Under the pieces are notes generated by a model, which was not told the DNA's origin, did no database searches, and was given only the letters and a program-made list of their open reading frames with translations. From NCBI RefSeq assembly GCF_000025625.1, contig NC_013922.1, forward strand, positions 1,798,001 to 1,862,000: 64,000 nt of DNA. The letters are read 5' to 3'. Positions 26,127 through 33,507 of the stretch are shown one piece after another. The stretch is from Natrialba magadii ATCC 43099. Lineage in GTDB: Archaea > Halobacteriota > Halobacteria > Halobacteriales > Natrialbaceae. Both the position numbers and the translations under genes were made by a program. Positions within the stretch are counted from its first letter, which is position 1. Every line of letters begins with the position of its first letter.

Positions 26127-27527
26127 CTACTGTGCGGCGGATAAATGCGTGGCGAGATCCGCGAAGGAGTCGATGTGTGCATCGATCTCGTCGGTCGTGT
26201 GCTGGACGCTGATGGTCCACTGCTGAGAGGCGTCGTGGGGGTGTGGGATGACACCGCGGTTGAGCATCCCGAACCAGTAGGCTTCGTGGAGTTCCTCGTC
26301 GACGTGTTCCCAGTCGCGGAACGTTCGCACGCGCTCGTCCGTGAAGTACACCATTCCCTGTGATCCGACAGTGACGACGTAGCCATCGATATCGGCGTCG
26401 GCCATCACATCGCGATAGCCGTCCGCCAGGCGTTCGGAGAGCTCGGTGACGTGGTCGTACGCGTCGTCCGTGAGTATTTCCCGCAGCGTGACACCGACCG
26501 CGCGCAGCGAGAGCGGGTTCCCGTTGTAGGTGCCGTAGTGTGCCGCACCGGTCGCGACGCCCTTCTCGAGATCAGCCGCGACCAGTTCCATGAGTTCTCG
26601 CTTGCCACCGAACGCGCCGACGGGATAGCCGCCGCCGATCGCCTTCGCGAGCGCGACCAGATCCGGCTGGACGCCGTAGTACTCGGCCCCGCCGCCGGGT
26701 GCGATCTTCGCGCCGGTCTTGACTTCGTCGAAAATCAGGACGGCACCGAACTCGTCGGCCAGTTCGCGCAGCCGATGGAGGAAACCATCTTCCGGTTCGA
26801 CGACGCCGAGATTGAAGCAGGCCGGTTCGACGAGAATGCCCGCAACCTCGTCCTCGTGGGCGCGAAGCAGTCGCTCGACGCTCGCTGCGTCGTTGTACTG
26901 TGCCAGGAGGATGTTCTCTGGGACAGACTCCGGGATTCCACGGGACTCCCTGATCGGCGTTGGATCGTCGGCCGGTCCGGCCTCGTCGAGTGGCGGCATC
27001 TTGCTCACGAGGGCTGGATCGTGTGCGCCGTGGTACGCGCCTTCCATCCGGATGATCTTCTCACGGCCGGTCGCTGCCCGCGCGAGGCGCATCGAGTGCA
27101 TCACCGATTCGGTGCCGCTGTTCGTGAACCGGACCTGTTCGATCGCCTCCCAGCGGTCGAGTAGCGGCTGCGCTGCGAACTCGATGAGGTCACTCGGTCG
27201 CGTGTACAGCGTCCCGTCGTCGATCTGCTCTTTCGTCGCTTCGGACAGCGTCGGATGCGTGTGCCCGACGAGCTGGGTTCCGTTGTTCAGTGCGAAATCC
27301 AGGTACTCGTTCCCGTCCACGTCGTGAATCGTCGTCCCCGTCGCCCGCTCGGCGTGTACGGGATACGGATCGTACGCACGGTACGTGCTGCAAACGCCTG
27401 CGGGGACCAGTTCCCCCAGATCCTCGGCAAGCGCCGCTGAACCTGGTGTTTGCTCCTGGTACTGTTCGTGCTCGGTTGCGAGTAACTCCGCCGCCGACGT
27501 GTCGGATGGTCGTTCTGGCTCGGTCAT
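26127..27527 (-). CDS. Class III aminotransferase (GSA-aminotransferase-like)
   Basis: A 466-residue PLP enzyme of the class III family, which includes ornithine, GABA, putrescine and glutamate-1-semialdehyde aminotransferases. Key residues: GTES near residue 138, Asp267 in IFDEVKTG, Schiff-base Lys295 in ALAKAIGGGYPVG, and THYGT-like AAHYGTYNGNP. The substrate is open; an omega-amine product of the locus fits the context. First gene of an operon with regulator 2. A GGAA-N6-TTCC dyad sits in its leader. The start at 27527 is set by family length. Confidence 0.85.
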   Translation of the reverse strand: MTEPERPSDTSAAELLATEHEQYQEQTPGSAALAEDLGELVPAGVCSTYRAYDPYPVHAERATGTTIHDVDGNEYLDFALNNGTQLVGHTHPTLSEATKEQIDDGTLYTRPSDLIEFAAQPLLDRWEAIEQVRFTNSGTESVMHSMRLARAATGREKIIRMEGAYHGAHDPALVSKMPPLDEAGPADDPTPIRESRGIPESVPENILLAQYNDAASVERLLRAHEDEVAGILVEPACFNLGVVEPEDGFLHRLRELADEFGAVLIFDEVKTGAKIAPGGGAEYYGVQPDLVALAKAIGGGYPVGAFGGKRELMELVAADLEKGVATGAAHYGTYNGNPLSLRAVGVTLREILTDDAYDHVTELSERLADGYRDVMADADIDGYVVTVGSQGMVYFTDERVRTFRDWEHVDEELHEAYWFGMLNRGVIPHPHDASQQWTISVQHTTDEIDAHIDSFADLATHLSAAQ

Positions 27528-27533
27528 CAAATC

Positions 27534-27551
27534 CCGGAAGTACACTTCCGG
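27534..27551. promoter_or_regulatory. GGAA-N6-TTCC dyad, candidate NrpR operator
   Basis: CCGGAAGTACACTTCCGG, 8-base arms around a 2-base centre, contains exactly GGAA-N6-TTCC, the operator reported for NrpR in Methanococcus. With the minus-strand TATATTT at 27577-27583 as TATA box, it covers about +3 to +20, just before the start codon of the aminotransferase. Confidence 0.65.
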
Positions 27552-27589
27552 TTCTAGGGTCAACGATTCGCGTCTCAAATATAGCTTTC

Positions 27590-28098
27590 GGCGATGGGGC
27601 TCTCGTTCGCCGTCCTCCACGGTGTACTCGACACTGAACCCTTCAGCCACAGCTCAGCGGCCGATCAGCACCACTGTGAGGCGATCTTGTCTGTCACTAA
27701 AACCGCTTTTTCACCTTACGCTGCCTATAACTAACTACCGACCATTGGTGTACATGCGCCTCGATCACGCCGCCAACGGTTCGGCGTCGTGCACTCGAGG
27801 ACGATCCGATCATCCCCCGACCACCGGTTGCCCCGCCCACATCTCGCCCGCTCCCCGCCTGGTCCCTCGCTGCCCGCCACCCCCTCCCCCTCCCCCCTCA
27901 TCGACATCCCCCCATCAACCGCTCGCCACACCCGCTGGCGCAACTGCTGTCCTCCCTGTGTCTGTTCGTCGATCCACGTCGGGTTTGCGTCCGATCCGTC
28001 CACTCACTCCGCTATCCCACCGTAACACCACACCATCTTCCGGCGTTACGCAACCAGCAATTCGAGGCGAACGTGCATCGCTGTAGCCGCGGGCAGAA
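27590..28098. other. Intergenic region, C-rich, no supported gene
   Basis: About 500 bases without a credible gene. The part around 27870-27920 is extremely C-rich. The plus-strand ORF here encodes a basic, proline-rich product unlike haloarchaeal proteins. No repeat or RNA gene was recognised. Confidence 0.55.
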
Positions 28099-28617
28099 TC
28101 ACGCCGAGACGACGATTGACTCGAGTACCGTTCCGTCTGGCTGGCGCAGTTCCCCGGTGAGACTCACGTTCTCGTCGGCACGCTCCTCGAGAACGACGAA
28201 CCCCGGCCGATTTCCGCGTGGCTGGGCGTGACTGCCGGGATTGAGCAGCAGACAGTCCTCGGTGTCGATTACCGTCGGTCGGTGGGTGTGTCCCGAAACG
28301 ACGACGTCGGCATCTCGCGACCGACCGAACATCGTGAGCCCCATTTCGCCGCCGTCGCGGCGGTGGGTGACGGCGAACCGGACGCCGCCTGCCTCGACGA
28401 CGCGCGCCGTCGGGAGTCGGTCACGAACCGCGGCGCTGTCTGCGTTGCCGTGCACGGCAAAGAGGGTGTTACACACAGCCTGAAACGACTCGAGTGCGGC
28501 CGTACTCGTGAAGTCACCGGCGTGGATGACAGTGTCCGCCTCACGCGCTGCGGTCAGCGCTTCGCCAGTCAGTTCGTGACCGCTCTCGCTGTGTGTGTCC
28601 GAGAAAATCGCAATCAT
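28099..28617 (-). CDS. YfcE/MJ0936-type metallophosphoesterase
   Basis: A 172-residue calcineurin-like phosphodiesterase. It starts MIAIFSDTHSES, with metal-binding motifs SDTH, GDF, GNAD and GHTHRP in order. This subfamily hydrolyses phosphodiesters such as bis-pNPP or cyclic nucleotides in vitro; the physiological substrate is usually unknown. The start at 28617 puts the first motif at the N-terminus as in the family; upstream residues are out of character. Confidence 0.88.
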   Translation of the reverse strand: MIAIFSDTHSESGHELTGEALTAAREADTVIHAGDFTSTAALESFQAVCNTLFAVHGNADSAAVRDRLPTARVVEAGGVRFAVTHRRDGGEMGLTMFGRSRDADVVVSGHTHRPTVIDTEDCLLLNPGSHAQPRGNRPGFVVLEERADENVSLTGELRQPDGTVLESIVVSA

Positions 28618-28839
28618 AGCCGTCTCTTTGCCCGCGTGAGGGACGTTCCTTTCGACTCTGTCGGCGCACGTCACTCCGTTCCATTCTGTCACCTACCCCA
28701 CTCATGGCACTCCGTTCGACCCTCCCAACCACTCTCCCTACTCATATCACTCGCCGTTCTCATACGGAACGGTATAGCGACTCACCAGTGCTCGCTCCGA
28801 TGAGGTGGCGATCATCGGTACCGAACGACAACGGACCTA

Positions 28840-29464
28840 TCAGTCAATTCTCGTCGCATCTCCAGTACCGTTTCCGGCGACGGTGGCACTCGAGTCGAGT
28901 TGCACGCTGGAAGCAGTGACGTTTCCGTCGACGTCGGTGTTTACCCCGAGGTGAACGGCATCGCCCGCGGTGAGATTCCCATCGACGCTCGCCCCCTCGA
29001 CGAGCACAACGTATCGGCTTGCCTCGAGATTACCGTCGACGTGTGCATCTCCATCGAGTAACACGTCACCTCCCGCCTCGAGATTGCCGTCGATCTCGGT
29101 GGCACTGTCGAGCATCACGTGGGTAGCGACAGTGACGTTTCCGTCGACGTCAGCACCGCTCTCGAGAACCACTGCGCCGTCGGCGCGAAGGTTTCCGTCG
29201 AGGCCACCGTCGGCGGCGATCACGACGTCACCATCTGCTCGGACGTTCCCCCTCACGTTCGTCGACAACGGTTGCGGTCGACCGGTCGTCGATCGGCCCC
29301 GTCCCGTGTGGCCCCGACGCAACCAATTCGTCGACCGCGTCAGCTCCCTGCTGTTACGTGCTCGAATGGGAGTCTTGAGCCCTCGCGATGTAGCCTGCAA
29401 GACTCAGCGCGAGAACGCCACTGGAGACACAAACGAATTGTCGTCTCGTAGAATCGGCCGTCAT
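28840..29464 (-). pseudogene. Disrupted polymer-forming (bactofilin-like) surface protein
   Basis: The intact part (to 28840) has a repeating pattern of about 17 residues (VDGNLEAGGDVLLDGDAH, VDGNVTVATHVMLDSATE), the right-handed helix type of polymer-forming proteins. Upstream, an in-frame ATG at 29464 gives a Tat signal peptide (TRRQFVCVSSGVLALSLAG) that ends at a TAA (29354-29356). Coding character continues past the stop (QQGADAVDELVASG) and then needs a one-base shift at a run of five Gs near 29250 to join the repeats. Two lesions make this a decaying gene, unless sequence errors explain them. Confidence 0.7.
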
Positions 29465-29656
29465 TGTCGATGGCTCACTCCAGACAGACCTGTGTCTTGC
29501 CGCTCGATTCACTGCGTGAAAACTCACGCGTGGATCTGGATACCGGCCTTCACTCGAGTGAATGTGTGTCCCACGATCGAATTACCATCAGAGAGAGACT
29601 CTTGCCAGCAAATGTAGTGCCAACAGTCATTGAAGGTGGTACCGACTACTCCGTCC

Positions 29657-30133
29657 ATGAGTTCCTACCAGCTAGATGAGGTAGACAAAGCTATCATTCA
29701 TTTTCTCCAGAAAGATGCGCGGAATAACACAACGACCGAAATAGCTGCAGAGGTGGATGTGTCAGCCAGCACAGTCGGGAACCGTATCAACCAACTCGAA
29801 GATGAAGGTGTTATCGAGGGGTACAATCCAAATTTGAACTATGAACAGGCACAACTCCCACTTCACATCATGTTCGTTTGTAGCGCGCCAGTCGCTAAAC
29901 AGACACAACTCGCCGAAGAGGCGCTTGACGTGTTCGGCGTTGTGAACGTACGAGAGATGCTATCCGGCACTCGCAATATACGAGTCGAGACGATCAGCAG
30001 GGAGTTCGACGAAATAGAACGGTCCGTTCAAGAACTGGATGCGCTTGGCCTCGAGATTGAAACCTCCGAGATCATTAAACAAGAGTACACACGTCCGTTC
30101 GACCATTTTGGATCTGACTTGCTTGAAGACTAG
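29657..30133 (+). CDS. Lrp/AsnC-family transcriptional regulator
   Basis: A 158-residue protein. It has an N-terminal helix-turn-helix (DEVDKAIIHFLQKDARNN ... SASTVGNRINQLEDEGVIEG) and a C-terminal region in the position of the RAM ligand domain (LPLHIMFVCSAPVAKQ), with VVNVREMLSGTRNIRVETI. The start MSSYQLDEVDK is typical. Codon use is less GC-rich than the core genome, as for the next two genes, suggesting an accessory patch. Possible target: its own or neighbouring promoters; none could be identified. Confidence 0.85.
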   Translation: MSSYQLDEVDKAIIHFLQKDARNNTTTEIAAEVDVSASTVGNRINQLEDEGVIEGYNPNLNYEQAQLPLHIMFVCSAPVAKQTQLAEEALDVFGVVNVREMLSGTRNIRVETISREFDEIERSVQELDALGLEIETSEIIKQEYTRPFDHFGSDLLED

Positions 30134-30245
30134 TTATCTCACCGGCATAGTTTACGTTCGAATTTCACAGAACCAAAGATGCGTGTGCTGAATTTCAGCT
30201 GTATGTTTCCACACCTCTTATGGCGGAACAAAGCATAGCGGCTAT

Positions 30246-30506
30246 GTGAGTGAATCAGTCTCCGCAGAACCCACAAGCAATCCACCAGTGAGCACCAGAG
30301 TCATCACCGAAGTTGCTGCAGCGAAAGGAGAGTCTCCAATGGACATGCAGCCACCACCCTACGATGCAATTGACCCCAGTGCATTAAACGCCCTCTTCAC
30401 CCATATTACAGCCTCGCAAAACGGCACAGTCACGTTCACATATAACGGCTGTACTGTCACCGTCACGAGCTCCGGGCAAGTAGCTGTTCAGCCTCCGACT
30501 GAGTAA
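30246..30506 (+). CDS. HalOD1 output-domain protein
   Basis: An 86-residue protein that is mainly one HalOD1 domain, the small haloarchaeal output domain seen alone or next to receivers. Typical pattern: STRVITEVAAAKGESPM ... YDAIDPSALNALF ... GTVTFTYNGCTVTVTSSGQV. The GTG start at 30246 is supported by TCTTATGG about 28 bases upstream. The receiver-like gene starts 75 bases downstream, so the two probably form a signalling pair. Confidence 0.8.
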   Translation: MSESVSAEPTSNPPVSTRVITEVAAAKGESPMDMQPPPYDAIDPSALNALFTHITASQNGTVTFTYNGCTVTVTSSGQVAVQPPTE

Positions 30507-30580
30507 CGACCCAGAATGTCCAGGACTACATCTCCCGCTCCCCCCTCCCCCTTCTTTCCGAGTCCTATTGTGGAAGCATA

Positions 30581-31003
30581 ATGTCTGTTGATATCCTGCT
30601 TATCGACGCAACTGACAACTCTCAACACATCCAGAAACTGCTCGCGGGAACAGAACGCACCACCGTCCACCTCGTTCAGACAGGGACTGAGGCACTCGAG
30701 TTCCTCACCCAGCGTGGGAGCTATTCAAACGCCGCCTCCCCAGAGCTAGTACTGTTGAACCCACAGCTGCCTGACGTCGACGGCTACGACCTCCTTCGAA
30801 ACCTCAAAAATGAGCCAGAGTTGAGAGCAATACCCGTCATTATCCTCTCAGAATTCGACCGTGAAGAGGATATCATCGAATCCTACTCCCATCACGCAAA
30901 CGCATATATCCATCTCCCAGACGACCCACATACCCTGGCAGAAACCATCACTGGCATCAAATCATTCTGGCTCGACATCGCACACCTCCCATCCCTGCAG
31001 TAA
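30581..31003 (+). CDS. Receiver-domain protein lacking the phospho-acceptor Asp
   Basis: A 140-residue stand-alone CheY-like domain. The strand that usually ends in the phosphorylated Asp reads LVLLNPQLPDVDG, with Asn at the expected place, and the acidic pair at strand 1 is reduced (LLIDATDNS). The downstream Lys is also not obvious (VIILSEFDREEDI). It is therefore probably a pseudo-receiver that works by protein contact rather than phosphorylation. It lies next to the HalOD1 gene. Confidence 0.8.
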   Translation: MSVDILLIDATDNSQHIQKLLAGTERTTVHLVQTGTEALEFLTQRGSYSNAASPELVLLNPQLPDVDGYDLLRNLKNEPELRAIPVIILSEFDREEDIIESYSHHANAYIHLPDDPHTLAETITGIKSFWLDIAHLPSLQ

Positions 31004-31054
31004 CAAACACACGTGCGGTCCAGGCGTGAGATGCCCTGCGTCTTCCGCCATGCT

Positions 31055-31092
31055 TTGACATCCTCCACACGGCTGAAGCCGTGGGCTTTCGC
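31055..31092. mobile_element. IS200/IS605-type terminal hairpin remnant
   Basis: TTTGACATCCTCCACACGGC and the following bases form a hairpin CACGGCT-GA-AGCCGTG (31068-31083) and end GGGCTTT. The TTGACATCCTCC plus imperfect hairpin is typical of one end of IS200/IS605-family (tnpB-carrying) elements. No tnpA or tnpB remains nearby, so this is a leftover end. Confidence 0.5.
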
Positions 31093-31128
31093 CTGTACCT
31101 TCTGTAAATCCCTCCGTGAAAGAGCAAC

Positions 31129-31151
31129 ACGGGCACGATGGGATTCGAACC
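31129..31151 (-). repeat. Duplicate of tRNA-Arg 3' end (att-like site)
   Basis: This 23-base stretch is identical to 31231-31253, the 3' end (T-arm to acceptor stem) of the intact tRNA gene. The D-arm and anticodon parts are missing. The arrangement is that left by integrases that use tRNA 3' ends. The 79 bases between the copies hold two hairpins (31158-31170 and 31200-31228) but no gene. Confidence 0.7.
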
Positions 31152-31232
31152 ACTGTCGGAGCAAAGCTCCTCCCTGATCCGAACCCATCTCAGTGTACTG
31201 CTGTTGCTCACGAAGTGTTCGCAACAGCAAAC

Positions 31233-31335
31233 GGGCACGATGGGATTCGAACCCACGACCATCGGATGTCTTCCCCCGTCGCAATCGCAACGAGGATAGA
31301 AGTCCGACGCTCTGTCCAGACTGAGCTACGTGCCC
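31233..31335 (-). tRNA. tRNA-Arg (anticodon UCU) with 29-base intron
   Basis: Acceptor arms GGGCACG/CGTGCCC, D-arm GCTC-AGTCTGGACA-GAGC, anticodon stem TCGGA/TCCGA and T-arm GTGGG-TTCGAAT-CCCAT are all present. The mature 74-base tRNA has loop CTTCTAA. The intron lies after position 37. The exon-intron region folds into a canonical bulge-helix-bulge: helix CUUC/GAAG, 3-base bulges UAU and ACA, and a 10-pair intron hairpin. No CCA is encoded. Confidence 0.95.
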
Positions 31336-31368
31336 ACGGTCGCCATCTGGTGGGTATTCGTCAGGCCA

Positions 31369-31377
31369 ATTTATACC
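31369..31377 (-). promoter_or_regulatory. TATA box of the tRNA-Arg gene
   Basis: GGTATAAATT on the minus strand, centred about 38 bases before the tRNA 5' end, leaving a leader of about 12 bases to be removed by RNase P. Confidence 0.6.
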
Positions 31378-31440
31378 CTTTGACTGACTGGTACTGCAGC
31401 CGCGACAGAAAAAGCGATATGCCGTGTTCGTCAGTCGTGG

Positions 31441-31890
31441 TTACGCACCGTCGTCCGTGTCGGAGTCTGGGTCGTCTTCATCGTCGTCACCGCCTAGTTC
31501 ATCATCCTCATCGTCGTCATCGCCGATTCCGTCCTCTTCGTCGTCACCAATTCCGTCCTCCGCATCATCGTCGCCGACTCCGTCCTCTTCGTCGTCATCA
31601 CCGTTTTCCATCTCGTCATCGTCGCCGTTCTCGACACCGTCGTCCTCATCTTCATCTTCATCTTCATCTTCGTCTTCGTCTTCGTCTTCGTCTTCACCTA
31701 CATCGTCATCTCCGTTCTCGTCGTCCAGACCATCGTCGTCACCCGGCCCGTCGTCGTCCGCTCCGATATCGCCGCCATCGTCATCGAGTTCGTCGTCCTC
31801 TTCATCGTCCATACAGCCCGCAACGGCCGCGATCATACCGACACCAGCAAGCTTCGTGAAGCGGCGTCGGTCAAGGTTCGGTGCTGTCAT
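31441..31890 (-). CDS. Extremely acidic Tat lipoprotein
   Basis: A 149-residue protein. The signal is MTAPNLDRRRFTKLAGVGMI with twin arginines and lipobox AGC (residue 26). The mature part is almost only Asp, Glu, Gly and Asn in short repeats (EDEDEDED, GDDDEMENGDDDEEDG). Such a chain is probably unfolded and highly charged at the cell surface. At DNA level it is a trinucleotide/hexanucleotide repeat tract prone to slippage. Function unknown. Confidence 0.7.
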   Translation of the reverse strand: MTAPNLDRRRFTKLAGVGMIAAVAGCMDDEEDDELDDDGGDIGADDDGPGDDDGLDDENGDDDVGEDEDEDEDEDEDEDEDEDDGVENGDDDEMENGDDDEEDGVGDDDAEDGIGDDEEDGIGDDDDEDDELGGDDDEDDPDSDTDDGA

Positions 31891-32335
31891 ATCGGCACCT
31901 GGCCCGATGTGGGGGTGCCAGATAATGGCCCGCGTTCGTTCGAATCGTCACCCAGAATTCAGACGAATTACGAAAGTCCCAGATTTCGAAGCCGAACTGT
32001 TGCAAGCGCACCCATAGTTTCAGCACTGCAACTGCCACACACAGACATTAGTGTATATAATAAGATATCAGTAACCACTATTTGGCAAACATGCTCGTGA
32101 ACAGACCGCTCAGCCAGTCATCGCAAGACCGCCACAACCTCCACAAGAGCAACACCGTAACTGAAAGATCCGTTCTAGCCACCTACACCCGTCCTAACAC
32201 CGTTTCGTCGCGTGAAACGGCCGGTGATTGAATCCCCCTCCCCTCCACTCACCCCCTGCTCGACCACGCTCGACAACGCAGAATCCGCGACGGCGAACAC
32301 AGCTCTTATGCACGTCTCGGCGGTAGGAGTTCTCG
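31891..32335. other. Intergenic region, no supported gene
   Basis: About 445 bases with no coding character. The part around 32040-32100 is AT-rich. CTCTTATGC about 27 bases before 32336 is the likely TATA box of the next gene. Confidence 0.5.
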
Positions 32336-32992
32336 ATGCACGTCATCGGAACGGTGGGACTCCCCGGAAGCGGCAAGGGAGAGGCCGCCACCGTCGCACG
32401 CGAAGATGGAATCCCGGTCGTGACGATGGGCGACGTCGTCCGCCAGGAGACCGCAGATCGCGGGCTCGACCCGACGAAGGACCATGGCACGGTCGCACAG
32501 GCGCTACGCGAGGAGAACGGGCCGGCAGCCATCGCCGAGCGCTCGCTCCCGATGATCGAGGACCGACTTGCGGATCACGAAACGGTGCTCGTCGACGGGA
32601 TCCGCTCAGATGTCGAGGTCGACGTCTTCGAAGAACGATTTAGCGAGGCGTTTACGCTGGTCAGTATCGAGGCCCCCTTCGACGTTCGAGCCGAGCGGAT
32701 CGATGCCCGCGGACGTGATGCGAGCGAAGCGAACGGTGGCGAAGGTCTGGCCGCCCGCGACGAGCGCGAGCGCGGCTTCGGGATGGACGACGCAATGGAG
32801 CATGCCGACGTCGTCGTCGAGAACACCGAGTCACTCGAGTCCTTCCACGAGCAAATACAGTCGATTATCCGCGACGGAGCGACTGCCGAGTCCGTGGACA
32901 CGGACGAGTCTGAGTCTGAGTCTGAGTCAGAACGAGAGACCACCGCGAGCGAGAGCGAGAGCGAAGCAGAACCCGAAGAACCCCAACCGTAG
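32336..32992 (+). CDS. UPF0200-type nucleotide kinase-like protein
   Basis: A 218-residue P-loop protein of the UPF0200 family (distantly related to dephospho-CoA kinase and adenylate kinases). The P-loop GLPGSGKG is at residues 8-15, with MGDVVRQE and LVDGIRSDVE downstream. The function is not established for the family. The C-terminus is a low-complexity Glu/Ser tail from a hexanucleotide repeat. It is followed 78 bases on by a UPF0201 gene, a pairing seen across archaea. Confidence 0.8.
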   Translation: MHVIGTVGLPGSGKGEAATVAREDGIPVVTMGDVVRQETADRGLDPTKDHGTVAQALREENGPAAIAERSLPMIEDRLADHETVLVDGIRSDVEVDVFEERFSEAFTLVSIEAPFDVRAERIDARGRDASEANGGEGLAARDERERGFGMDDAMEHADVVVENTESLESFHEQIQSIIRDGATAESVDTDESESESESERETTASESESEAEPEEPQP

Positions 32993-33069
32993 GCGACTGT
33001 GTCCAGTCGCGACACGGACCAGCACCGTTAGACCCTAAGTCGTACCCACCGAATCCAGAGACAAGAGCT

Positions 33070-33483
33070 ATGACCGATATCTACCGCGTCGACGTCGAAG
33101 CAACGGCACCGGTCTACGACACCGAGGTGACGAGTCGGGTTGCCGACGCCGTCGCCAACATCTTCCCGAACGCCGACCTCGAGGAGTCCTTCGGTGAGAT
33201 CCACGCCGAGGCGCACTCGATGGACCACTTCTCAGAGTTGCTGCACAGACAGGAGATTCTCGACACCGCCCGCGGCGAGTTCTTCTCGACGCGCGAGGGC
33301 GACACGTTCTCGTTTGCGCTCAAGAAGCAGGCGGCCTTCGAGGATCGAATCAATTTCTCCGTCGGCGAACCGGACGAACTCGGCGAGATCAGCGTCCGCG
33401 TGCGCGTCGACGAACCGACGGTCGAGGAGTACATCGACCAGATTGCGCCGCCGACAGAAGACGGAAAGCCAGTCGATAGCTAA
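33070..33483 (+). CDS. UPF0201-family RNA-binding-like protein
   Basis: A 137-residue protein of the archaeal UPF0201 family. It starts MTDIYRVDVEATAPVYDTEV and contains the family pattern VADAVANIFPNADLEE and FALKKQAAFEDRINFSVG. The fold is related to ribosomal protein L5-type RNA-binding domains, but the role is unknown. It is paired with the upstream UPF0200 gene, as in other archaea. Confidence 0.8.
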   Translation: MTDIYRVDVEATAPVYDTEVTSRVADAVANIFPNADLEESFGEIHAEAHSMDHFSELLHRQEILDTARGEFFSTREGDTFSFALKKQAAFEDRINFSVGEPDELGEISVRVRVDEPTVEEYIDQIAPPTEDGKPVDS

Positions 33484-33507
33484 TCGCTGCCTACCGGAGC
33501 CGACTGC

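Noticed and set aside
27385-28086. Proline-rich plus-strand ORF
   Set aside because: It is partly antisense to the aminotransferase, with a basic, proline-rich product from a C-rich gap.
31131-31200. Second tRNA gene
   Set aside because: Only the T-arm and acceptor 3' strand are present; no D-arm, anticodon or 5' acceptor strand pairs with it.
31116-31859. 247-residue Arg/His-rich ORF on the plus strand
   Set aside because: It crosses the tRNA gene and then is antisense to the acidic lipoprotein; the composition follows from the Asp/Glu repeats.
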